Source of the DNA: Richelia sp. UBA3308
GTDB lineage: Bacteria > Cyanobacteriota > Cyanobacteriia > Cyanobacteriales > Nostocaceae
NCBI GenBank assembly: GCA_002361335.1
Contig: DESS01000371.1
Coordinates: forward strand, 1-10,585
Direction of reading: 5' to 3'
DNA: 10,585 nucleotides
In this document: piece by piece, positions 1 through 6,286 of the stretch
Position numbering within the stretch: the stretch's first letter is position 1
How the letters are laid out: each line of letters begins with the position of its first letter
Translations under genes and position numbers: made by a program
The notes under the pieces: model-generated
What the model saw: only the letters and a program-made list of their open reading frames with translations
What the model was told of the DNA's origin: nothing
Database searches by the model: none

Positions 1-588
1 AAATCCTCCTTGTTGGAAATATTAAAGTCTTCCTATCCTGTATTTTTATTTGGATTAGTTTATACTTCTTTCAATTTATTACTAACTAAAAATCCTCCAG
101 AACAAAATCGTAATGCAGAACAAAAATTCATCGCGGGAATTTTAATAAGTTTCTGGGCAGGAATAACAGAGGAGATTGCTTTCCGCTGGATTCTTTTTTT
201 ATCCGCCATTGCAACAATACAAATTCTTGACTGGGTACTAGGAGGATTCCTGTTTGGTAATGGCTTAACTTATTTAATTTATACTAATGTTTTAATTCCA
301 GTCGCTGACTGGGCAACCTTCCGTCAGCTAACAGAATATTTATATAATTCATCTGGGTGGGCAATTGGTGCTGCTATCCTTTCCACCAATGGAAAATTCC
401 GTGATGGACATGCCTATCAAGGTTTAATCGGCTGGATTAATGCTTGGTTCTTTGGAATGTTTATGTATAAAGTCGTATGGGAGTGTGGTCTTCTATGTGG
501 AATTATTGTCCACGTAGTCTACGATCTTATTATATTTACTTTACTATTTATAGACAGAAAAGTAGAGTATTTTAGAGGTAATAGGTAA
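1..588 (+). CDS. CPBP (CAAX/ABI-type) intramembrane metalloprotease, 5'-truncated by window edge
   Basis: The frame is open from the first base, so the true start lies upstream; 195 residues are visible before the TAG stop. The protein is strongly hydrophobic with several membrane spans. Counting from window codon 1, the three CPBP-family motifs are present in order: EExxxR (E57, E58, R62, in TEEIAFR), FxxxH (F133, H137, in FRDGH), and a final HxxxD (H171, D175, in HVVYD). These residues are known in the family to form the glutamate/histidine active site of Rce1-like proteases in the membrane. The target is unknown; bacterial members act in bacteriocin immunity or peptide maturation, and many cyanobacterial copies are uncharacterised. 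A TTG at 10 could be read as a start, but the upstream codons stay open, so I treat the gene as partial. Its stop lies 22 bp before a pentamer repeat that abuts the IsrB element. Family call is fairly sure; specific role is not known. Confidence 0.8.
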   Translation, partial: KSSLLEILKSSYPVFLFGLVYTSFNLLLTKNPPEQNRNAEQKFIAGILISFWAGITEEIAFRWILFLSAIATIQILDWVLGGFLFGNGLTYLIYTNVLIPVADWATFRQLTEYLYNSSGWAIGAAILSTNGKFRDGHAYQGLIGWINAWFFGMFMYKVVWECGLLCGIIVHVVYDLIIFTLLFIDRKVEYFRGNR

Positions 589-610
589 TTACCATAAATT
601 CATAAATTAA

Positions 611-645
611 ATTCAATTCTATTCAATTCAATTCAATTCAATTCC
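611..645. repeat. Pentanucleotide tandem repeat (ATTCA)n
   Basis: Seven contiguous 5-bp units: ATTCA, ATTCT, four ATTCA, then ATTCC. The array lies between the CPBP gene and the downstream end of the IsrB element. On the minus strand each perfect unit reads TGAAT, so the tract contains several TTGA tetramers directly beside the element end. Confidence 0.9.
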
Positions 646-646
646 G

Positions 647-700
647 CTGGCAGGAGTCCCCCGTCTTACCCCGAAGGGGAAGCGGTGGGAGGAATGCCAG
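647..700 (-). repeat. Subterminal imperfect palindrome at the isrB 3' end
   Basis: CTGGCA (647-652) pairs with TGCCAG (695-700), enclosing an inner perfect hairpin CCCC-GAA-GGGG (669-679). A competing pairing, CCGCT (644-648) with AGCGG (681-685), is also possible. It begins 6 bases beyond the isrB stop codon. Such subterminal hairpins are what TnpA recognises in IS200/IS605 ends, and this one could also act in 3' end formation of the isrB transcript; no U-tract follows it. Confidence 0.6.
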
Positions 701-706
701 TAAAGT

Positions 707-1849
707 CTAGTAAACAACACAGAGTTTTGTACTTCTTCGTAATAGCCGTGTTTTCTTAGGACTAAACTGACCTATACGATTCCAGTTATGGTCATATACA
801 GAGACGTTTTTAGTTTTTTCTGTATTTGTGTATCCTCCAATCCAACCGCGAATCGCTTGACCTTTTTTAGTAGCTTCTACTAAGTCTCCAGAACGAAACC
901 CTTCATGTGTAATCGTACCCCCTAAACGTTTTAATTCTCCACCCTTTGAATAGTTTTCTTGATAGAGTTTTCTTCTAAATAGTTTTGGTCTTGTAACTAT
1001 CACAAAAGGCGCAGGAGTTACTACACAAATCCCTTCCCATTTATGCCCATGAGTATTAGCTGTAGTGAATTCCTGATATTTAAGAAAACTTGTAGCTGCT
1101 ATCGCAATACCATCATTTGCATGAGTTTCAGGATTTTGTTTAGATTTATCTTTTTTATTTTTTACTAACCCTAGAAAATTTCTGTATTTACCCGTGTCTA
1201 ATGAATCTACTTCCTATACAGCGGCTAGCTTTGATGCTTTATTTCTAAACCATTTTTGACCTACAGTTACAGGTGATATACCAAAACCGTTTTTCTTAGA
1301 ATTACCCCCGCAACTTTCGTCATTTATCTCACTGATAGGTAATATTGTGACCATTTCGTTTAATAATCGCAACTCCATTTCTCTATTAGCTTTCACACTA
1401 GGAGGTAACTTATTATTACGACGGTTAGAGAATCTTTTTTCTCGATGATTACGCAATTTAAAAGATATCTTACGATTTATTCTTTGACCTCTTCTTGTGC
1501 GCCGCAATTCCTGACGTTTAGCCATTTTCCCAATGACAGACTGTCTGTCTTTATTTGATTTTTTTGACTTATAAAAACCTGGTAGGCATAAGTGAAATAG
1601 AGCTAGTGTTGCTAATTTAGTTTGAAATGCAACACCCGTAAAACACTTGCCTCTATCGACACCCGCAACTATCGCTTGTAATTTATAGCTTGAAGGTTTT
1701 TGTGTTAACTGAACGTAAAACACGCCAACTTTATTTCTTTTAGGTATGGCCTTACCGTTTTTTATCCATTTTCTACATCTGGCTGGCGTTGTAGGCATTA
1801 AAGGATCGCCAAGTGGTGATATTACAGGTATTCTTGTTGTTTGTTTCAT
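707..1849 (-). pseudogene. isrB: IsrB-like HNH-less RuvC (RRXRR-domain) nickase, interrupted by one in-frame TAG
   Basis: From ATG 1849 the same frame runs to a TAG at 707-709, 380 codons in all, with a single internal TAG at 1214-1216 (codon 212) and no frameshift. Domains in order: PLMP motif at 16-19 (DPLMPTTPARCRKWI); RuvC-I with D65 (GVDRGK; most relatives have GxDPG); arginine-rich bridge helix RRTRR 116-120; RuvC-II with E178 (PISEINDE); a VGQKWF block at 196-201; then, after the stop, RuvC-III THANDGIAIA with H243 and D246; finally a basic C-terminal domain with RRKLYQENYSKGG and GDLVEA. RuvC-II runs to RuvC-III in about 65 residues with no HNH domain, which separates IsrB from IscB. 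Characterised IsrB proteins are omega-RNA-guided DNA nickases. All visible catalytic residues remain, so the loss looks recent. Alternatives are amber readthrough or a sequencing error. Upstream lies the matching omega RNA. Short-ORF callers would split it into 1849-1214 and 1003-707 (GTG). Confidence 0.85.
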
Positions 1850-1879
1850 GGGGATAACCCAAATATAAAATTTGTATTA

Positions 1880-2110
1880 GAGTAAAAACTCGTCCCTTCG
1901 GGCAATCTAGCAAGCGTATCTCTGATTCACGACTCAGCCATACAGAGGTGCAAGAACTAGGGAAACATTCCGACGTGTAACCTTACTAAATCGGTACGGC
2001 CCTAACCAACTATTGCTATACATACCGTGAACTCAGTAAACTGAGGATTTTGTAAGCCTACGACTCACCCGAAGGGGAGCGTAGGTAGTTGACCTCTCTG
2101 CCTAAGAGTG
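1880..2110 (-). ncRNA. HEARO / omega RNA of the IsrB element
   Basis: The 260 bases upstream of isrB lack a gene but are rich in structure, as expected for the HEARO RNA (the omega RNA that guides IscB/IsrB). Read on the minus strand: CTCT/AGAG stem near 2108-2094; a strong hairpin CCTACG/CGTAGG (2085-2080 with 2062-2057) that encloses a second stem with a UUCG loop at 2073-2070; CTCAG-TTTA-CTGAG (2045-2032); further TAGGG/CCCTA complementarity; and a GCCC-GAA-GGGAC hairpin near 1903-1893, shortly before the isrB ATG. In this family the guide lies at the RNA's 5' end, so it would be read from the flank at about 2130-2111. The exact ends are not visible from sequence alone. The RNA appears intact although the protein frame is interrupted. 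Confidence 0.75.
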
Positions 2111-2168
2111 TTTGTTCAGAAAAGCATATAACCCACCTTCTCTTGATGGACATTTTGATTAGAACCAT

Positions 2169-2261
2169 GCATAATTATTCCTTGCTCTAAAAAAACTATT
2201 TTTTTAGTACAAGTTATGCTCCAGTTATTCTTAAGCATATTACGGAAAAACTCATTTTTCC
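2169..2261. repeat. AT-rich nested inverted and direct repeats in the 2111-2489 intergenic region
   Basis: A 9-bp perfect stem CTAAAAAAA-CTA-TTTTTTTAG (2187-2207) is extended outward by CTTG/CAAG (2181-2184 with 2210-2213) and GCATAA/TTATGC (2169-2174 with 2214-2219). A second perfect hairpin is GGAAAAA-CTCA-TTTTTCC (2244-2261). A 14-bp direct repeat, TTGCTCTAAAAAAA, occurs at 2182-2195 and 2269-2282. The whole is flanked by CCCACCTT (2132-2139) and AAGGTGGG (2288-2295). It may be a small non-autonomous element or hold a terminator; I cannot decide. I see no supported gene in 2111-2489. Confidence 0.5.
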
Positions 2262-2365
2262 TTATGATTTGCTCTAAAAAAATATAAAAGGTGGGATTAG
2301 CTATAAACCACAATTAAACAGGAAAGTTGCTAAGCATTAGTTGATTATAATGCCGATACATAAGC

Positions 2366-2373
2366 GCGATCGC
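2366..2373. repeat. HIP1 octamer GCGATCGC
   Basis: Highly iterated palindrome 1, abundant in many cyanobacterial genomes. A second copy lies inside gcvP at 5286-5293. It supports cyanobacterial origin. Confidence 0.85.
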
Positions 2374-2378
2374 CAGAT

Positions 2379-2407
2379 GTAGAGACGCAAGGGTATCGCG
2401 TCTCTAC
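2379..2407. repeat. Perfect 10-bp inverted repeat GTAGAGACGC / GCGTCTCTAC
   Basis: The arms lie at 2379-2388 and 2398-2407 around a 9-base spacer. From memory, the same GTAGAGACGCGAT-type palindrome is a dispersed intergenic repeat in Nostoc-like genomes. It sits 83 bp downstream of the gcvP stop and could form an mRNA 3' stem, but no T-run follows on the minus strand. Confidence 0.65.
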
Positions 2408-2489
2408 AAGGCAATTCGTTGGTTACGAGGGATCTAACCTACCATTCGCCAGCAATATCCTTAATTAGGAGAGGGGGTTGGAGGTGAGG

Positions 2490-5432
2490 TTACTCAGAAT
2501 ATTCTTCCATGGAAGGACAAGAACAAATTAAATTCCTGTCACCAAAGGCAGCATCAATCCGCCCTACAGCAACCCAGAATTTATGTTCTTTTGTCCAAGG
2601 TGCCGGATAAGCAGCTTGTTCCCTACTATAAGAATGATTCCATTCACCGATAATTAAACTTTCAGCGGTATGGGGTGCATTTTTCAAAACATTATCTTCA
2701 GCATCCACTTTACCTGCTTCAATTTCAGCAACTTCCTCACGGATGGAAATCATGGTATCGCAGAATCGATCTAATTCCTCTAAAGATTCGCTTTCTGTTG
2801 GTTCTACCATGATGGTACCAGCTACCGGCCATGATACCGTCGGAGCGTGGAAACCATAATCCATCAACCGTTTGGCAATATCATCAATTTCGATATTCGC
2901 CGTTTTCTTCAAGGAGCGTAAATCCAAGATACATTCGTGAGCAACTAAGCCATTGTTGCCGGTATACAATACGGGATAGTGGTTTTCTAACCTTTTAGCA
3001 ATGTAATTGGCATTAAGAATCGCCACCTCCGTTGCTTTAGTTAAACCATCTGCACCCATCATGGCAATATACATCCAAGAAATTACCAAAATACTAGCGC
3101 TACCCCAAGGTGCTGCCGAAACGGAATGGCTATGGGGCATGGGGCATTGGGCATTGGGCATTGGGGATGGGGCATTCGGAATTGATTCTTCGGTATTTCC
3201 AATTACGGGATTTCCGGGAAGAAACGGTATTAAATGAGATGCTACACCGATGGGTCCCATTCCCGGACCGCCGCCACCGTGGGGAATACAGAAAGTTTTG
3301 TGTAGATTCAAATGACACACATCTGCACCAAAATCACCAGGACGACAGATACCAACTTGGGCATTCATGTTCGCGCCATCCATGTAAACTTGTCCGCCAT
3401 GGCTATGGACGATGGCACAAATTTCTTTAATTCCTTCTTCAAATACGCCATGAGTGGAAGGATATGTCACCATCAAAGCGGCAAGATCCTTTGCGTGTTT
3501 TTGCGCCTTTGCTTTCAAGTCGTTGATATCAATATTACCTTGGTCGTCGCAAGCTACACCAACAACTTTCATGCCGCACATCACCGCACTTGCCGGGTTT
3601 GTACCATGAGCAGAAGTCGGAATTAAACAAATATTGCGATCGGCTTCTCCACGACTCTCGTGATATCTCCGAATTGATAACAGCCCGGCATATTCACCTT
3701 GAGAACCGGCGTTTGGTTGTAAGGAAATTCCTGCAAAACCTGTTATTTCTCCCAACCATTTTTCCAGTTGTTCAAATAACTGTAAATAACCCCGCGCTTG
3801 TGACAAGGGAGCATAGGGATGAATTTTTCCAAACTCCGCCCAAGTTACGGGTATCATTTCGGCAGTAGCATTGAGCTTCATCGTACAGGAACCCAAAGGA
3901 ATCATCGATGTAGTTAATGACAAATCCTTGGTTTCGAGTTTATGCAGATAGCGCAATAATTCCGTTTCTGAATGATAACGATTGAAAACTGGGTGAGTTA
4001 GAAATGGCGATTTACGAGGGAAGGGGAGATTGGAGGCTGGGAGAGGGGGGGAAGTTAATTCGTTTTCTAGGTTGAAAATTGTTAACAAATCTGTGACATC
4101 TGCTTCCGTGGTGGTTTCATCCAGGGAAATTCCCACAGAATTATCATCAAAAATGCGAAGATTTATTTGCTTAGCTTGACAACGCTGTAAAATCTCCTCT
4201 TGACTGCGCTTTCCTAAATTAACTCGCAGGGTATCGAAGAAATATTCATTTTCAATGGTGTAATCAAGCTGCTTGAGTGCTTCAGCTAACTTCCCAGTTA
4301 AAGAATGAATCTTTTGAGCAATCTGCTTAATTCCTTCAGGTCCATGATAAACCGCATACATACTCGCCATCACCGCTAACAATACCTGTGCAGTACAAAT
4401 ATTGCTAGTTGCTTTTTCGCGCCGAATGTGCTGTTCCCGGGTTTGTAGTGCTAAACGTAAGGCAGGTTTACCTTGAATATCCTTTGATAAACCAACAATT
4501 CGCCCTGGAACTTGGCGTTTGTACTTGTCTTTGGTTGCAAAATATGCTGCATGAGGTCCCCCAAACCCCATGGGAATACCAAAACGTTGAGTACTACCGA
4601 TGGCAATATCAGCACCAAATTCCCCTGGTGGTGTTAACAAAGTTAAGCTCAAAGGATCGGCTGCTACGGTTACTAGAGCGCCAGCTTCATGGACTTTAGC
4701 AATAAAATCGCCATAATCGTAAATAGCGCCGTCAGTAGCAGGATATTGAACAATAGCCCCAAAAATTGGTTGCGAAAAATCAAAAGTTTCGTGATTGCCA
4801 ACAACAATCTTAATTCCCAAAGGCTCTGCCCGTGTCTGTAACACGGCGATTGTTTGGGGATGACATTCTTGAGAAACAAAGAAAGTATTTGCCGCCTTCT
4901 TGCAAACACCATAGCTCATACTCATTGCTTCCGCAGCAGCTGTGCCTTCATCAAGCAAGGAAGCATTAGCAATTTCCAAACCGGTTAAATCTGTAATTAG
5001 AGTTTGGAAATTCAACAACGCCTCAAGTCTTCCTTGAGCAATTTCCGGCTGATAAGGAGTATAAGCAGTATACCAACCAGGATTTTCCAAAATATTTCTT
5101 TGAATTACCGGTGGAGTAATAGTGTCGTAATACCCCATACCAATAAAGGAACGAAAAACTTGATTTTTTTCAGCAATTTCCTTTAACGTTGCCAGGGCAG
5201 CATATTCGCTTTGTGCTTCAGGTAAATTCAAACTACCATCACTACGAATTGCTTGGGGAACCGCCTTATCAATTAAATCATCAAGGCGATCGCAGCCCAA
5301 AACTTTGAGCATTTTAGCGACATCATCAGAACTTGGGCCAATATGCCTTTGTGCAAAAGAAGTCAAGGATTGATTTTCCGATACGAGCATTTGCTCATCA
5401 TTAGACAAATTACGAGGGGCGTAAATTACCAC
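2490..5432 (-). CDS. gcvP: Glycine dehydrogenase (decarboxylating), P-protein
   Basis: A 980-residue single-chain P-protein, the PLP enzyme that decarboxylates glycine and passes the aminomethyl group to the lipoyl arm of GcvH. The length matches the fused bacterial form. N-terminal FAQRHIGP is at 26-33; the PLP-binding lysine is K712 in the hallmark LHKTFCIPHGGGGPG; VSAAPWGSASIL follows at 771-782. The chosen start is GTG (5430-5432) with GGAG about 12-15 bases upstream; ATG at codon 15 is an alternative that still precedes the conserved domain. It is the last gene of gcvT-gcvH-gcvP, separated from gcvH by 320 bp, so it may also have its own promoter. Odd point: residues 754-767 (within an unusual stretch of about 746-770) are encoded by six tandem heptamers of a type otherwise found between genes, lengthening the loop between K712 and VSAAP. 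Residues near 458-472 (SPPLPASNLPFPRK) are also low-complexity. In cyanobacteria this enzyme serves photorespiratory glycine recycling. Confidence 0.97.
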   Translation of the reverse strand: MVIYAPRNLSNDEQMLVSENQSLTSFAQRHIGPSSDDVAKMLKVLGCDRLDDLIDKAVPQAIRSDGSLNLPEAQSEYAALATLKEIAEKNQVFRSFIGMGYYDTITPPVIQRNILENPGWYTAYTPYQPEIAQGRLEALLNFQTLITDLTGLEIANASLLDEGTAAAEAMSMSYGVCKKAANTFFVSQECHPQTIAVLQTRAEPLGIKIVVGNHETFDFSQPIFGAIVQYPATDGAIYDYGDFIAKVHEAGALVTVAADPLSLTLLTPPGEFGADIAIGSTQRFGIPMGFGGPHAAYFATKDKYKRQVPGRIVGLSKDIQGKPALRLALQTREQHIRREKATSNICTAQVLLAVMASMYAVYHGPEGIKQIAQKIHSLTGKLAEALKQLDYTIENEYFFDTLRVNLGKRSQEEILQRCQAKQINLRIFDDNSVGISLDETTTEADVTDLLTIFNLENELTSPPLPASNLPFPRKSPFLTHPVFNRYHSETELLRYLHKLETKDLSLTTSMIPLGSCTMKLNATAEMIPVTWAEFGKIHPYAPLSQARGYLQLFEQLEKWLGEITGFAGISLQPNAGSQGEYAGLLSIRRYHESRGEADRNICLIPTSAHGTNPASAVMCGMKVVGVACDDQGNIDINDLKAKAQKHAKDLAALMVTYPSTHGVFEEGIKEICAIVHSHGGQVYMDGANMNAQVGICRPGDFGADVCHLNLHKTFCIPHGGGGPGMGPIGVASHLIPFLPGNPVIGNTEESIPNAPSPMPNAQCPMPHSHSVSAAPWGSASILVISWMYIAMMGADGLTKATEVAILNANYIAKRLENHYPVLYTGNNGLVAHECILDLRSLKKTANIEIDDIAKRLMDYGFHAPTVSWPVAGTIMVEPTESESLEELDRFCDTMISIREEVAEIEAGKVDAEDNVLKNAPHTAESLIIGEWNHSYSREQAAYPAPWTKEHKFWVAVGRIDAAFGDRNLICSCPSMEEYSE
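3132..3173. repeat. Six tandem heptamers (ATGGGGC/ATTGGGC) inside gcvP
   Basis: Units start at 3132, 3139, 3146, 3153, 3160 and 3167, without interruption, followed by a degenerate ATTCGGA. The total of 42 bp is 14 codons, so the gcvP frame is kept; the units encode A754 to H767. The reverse complement (GCCCCAT) is the same heptamer, in rotation, as the intergenic array at 8204-8231. Confidence 0.92.
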
Positions 5433-5523
5433 TAACTAATTACTCTCCAAACTTTACTACTTCATATTCTGCAACAATTATCCAATACTTGTTACTTCTT
5501 AGAAGTTAATCCGGTAACACTTA

Positions 5524-5656
5524 GGAGTCAGTAGTGAGTTGTTAGTGTTTAGTGGTTAGTTGTTAGTGGTTAGTTGTTAGTTGTTAGTGGTTAGTGGTTA
5601 GTTGTTAGTGTTTAGTGGTTGGTTGTTAGTGGTTAGTGGTTAGGAGTCAGTAGTGC
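5524..5656. repeat. Nineteen-unit heptanucleotide tandem array between gcvH and gcvP
   Basis: Nineteen consecutive 7-bp units in perfect phase, mostly GTTGTTA, GTGGTTA or GTGTTTA. Both ends carry the same 16-mer, TTAGGAGTCAGTAGTG (5521-5536 and 5640-5655). The array resembles the STRR (short tandemly repeated repetitive) heptamer sequences known from heterocystous cyanobacteria. It fills most of the gcvH-gcvP spacer. Confidence 0.93.
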
Positions 5657-5661
5657 TTTGT

Positions 5662-5679
5662 CCCATTAATTCTAATGGG
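5662..5679. repeat. Perfect hairpin CCCATTA-attc-TAATGGG downstream of gcvH
   Basis: Seven-bp arms with a 4-base loop, directly after the heptamer array. There is no T-run on either strand at the proper place, so it is not a classical intrinsic terminator. It could be an mRNA processing or stability stem between gcvH and gcvP. Confidence 0.55.
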
Positions 5680-5704
5680 TGAATAAAAAATGATTTTCTC
5701 TCCC

Positions 5705-5744
5705 CATCCCCTCATCTCCTCAGCCCCTCAGCCCCTCAGCACCC
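5705..5744. repeat. Octamer tandem array (CATCCCCT/CAGCCCCT)
   Basis: Five consecutive 8-bp units (CATCCCCT, CATCTCCT, CAGCCCCT twice, CAGCACCC), ending 8 bases from the gcvH stop. A related octamer array lies upstream of gcvT at 7506-7553. Confidence 0.8.
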
Positions 5745-5752
5745 CATCTTTT

Positions 5753-6142
5753 CTACTCTCCTTCCACCTTAGCGCTATACTCTTGGGCGCTCATGGCATC
5801 ATCAATATCGTTGGGATTTTCAACTGTTACTTTGATCAACCATCCCTTACCGTAGGGTTCATCTGCTAATTCTTCAGGAGAATCAACCATTGCATTATTA
5901 CATTCGGTAACGGTACCACTTACCGGAGAATTTAAATCTTCCACAGCTTTTACAGATTCAACGGTACCAAAAGCTTCTCCCTTAGTAACGCGTGCGCCAA
6001 CTTCGGGTAATTCCAAAAATACGATATCTCCCAACTGATCGATCGCAAAAGCACTAATTCCAATCGTGGCATTTTCACCTTCAAGACGCACGTATTCGTG
6101 ACTATCTAAATACTTCAAATCTTCTGGATATTCAAAAGCCAT
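5753..6142 (-). CDS. gcvH: Glycine cleavage system H-protein (lipoyl carrier)
   Basis: A 129-residue protein of the usual GcvH length. The lipoate-attachment lysine is K65 in the conserved FGTVESVKAVEDLNSP; the preceding IGISAFAIDQLGDIVFLELP strand region and the C-terminal GKGWLIKV block are typical. It carries the aminomethyl group from GcvP to GcvT and is reoxidised by dihydrolipoamide dehydrogenase, which is not encoded in this window. The ATG start is well supported by a strong Shine-Dalgarno, GAGGAGA at 6148-6154, five bases before the codon. It lies 139 bp downstream of gcvT on the same strand, in a spacer made largely of period-7 repeats. No key residue is missing. Confidence 0.97.
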   Translation of the reverse strand: MAFEYPEDLKYLDSHEYVRLEGENATIGISAFAIDQLGDIVFLELPEVGARVTKGEAFGTVESVKAVEDLNSPVSGTVTECNNAMVDSPEELADEPYGKGWLIKVTVENPNDIDDAMSAQEYSAKVEGE

Positions 6143-6155
6143 ATTCTTCTCCTCA

Positions 6156-6286
6156 GTTATCAGTAATTAATTATCAGCAATTAAGGTCAAAGGTCAAAGA
6201 AAGAGGGGGAGATGGGGAGACAAGGTGAGATATGGCCAATCTAAACTCACCACTCACCACTCACCACTCACCACTCACCACTCACT
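6156..6286. repeat. Period-7 repeat spacer between gcvT and gcvH
   Basis: Five perfect ACTCACC units plus ACTCACT (6245-6286) overlap the gcvT stop codon (6282-6284). At the gcvH side, GTTATCA, GTAATTA, ATTATCA, GCAATTA and AGGTCAA twice (6156-6197) are also in 7-bp phase. The middle part, 6198-6244, is too degenerate to call. Confidence 0.8.

Larger units (their letters stand above)
646..2110 (-). mobile_element. IS200/IS605-type IsrB (HEARO) element lacking a transposase
   Basis: The element is read on the minus strand as omega RNA (about 2110-1880), isrB frame (1849-707) and a subterminal hairpin (700-647). This RNA-then-ORF order is the known layout of HEARO/IscB/IsrB elements. No Y1 transposase (tnpA) is present, so any movement would have to be supplied in trans, as is common for these elements. 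The 5' boundary is set where the structured RNA begins; the 3' boundary is set just beyond the CTGGCA/TGCCAG hairpin, where the pentamer array begins. No target duplication is visible, which fits the single-strand transposition of this family. Both ends are inferred and could be off by about 10 bases. Confidence 0.72.

Noticed and set aside
707..1003. A separate 98-residue protein
   Set aside because: It is in the same frame as 1849-1214 and its GTG 'start' is V283 of the read-through IsrB frame; the bases before it encode RuvC-III.
1214..1849. IscB (with HNH domain)
   Set aside because: Only about 65 codons lie between RuvC-II and RuvC-III, and no HNH motif is seen, so IsrB fits better.
2116..2313. 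A 65-codon minus-strand ORF next to the omega RNA
   Set aside because: It is AT-rich, lies across the inverted and direct repeats, has the repeat-derived FLEQ twice, no Shine-Dalgarno and no recognisable family.
3007..5186. Several ORFs on the plus strand and one in another minus frame within gcvP
   Set aside because: All overlap a conserved, full-length gcvP frame and have no recognisable domains.
5524..5656. CRISPR array
   Set aside because: The units are contiguous 7-mers with no spacers and no cas genes.
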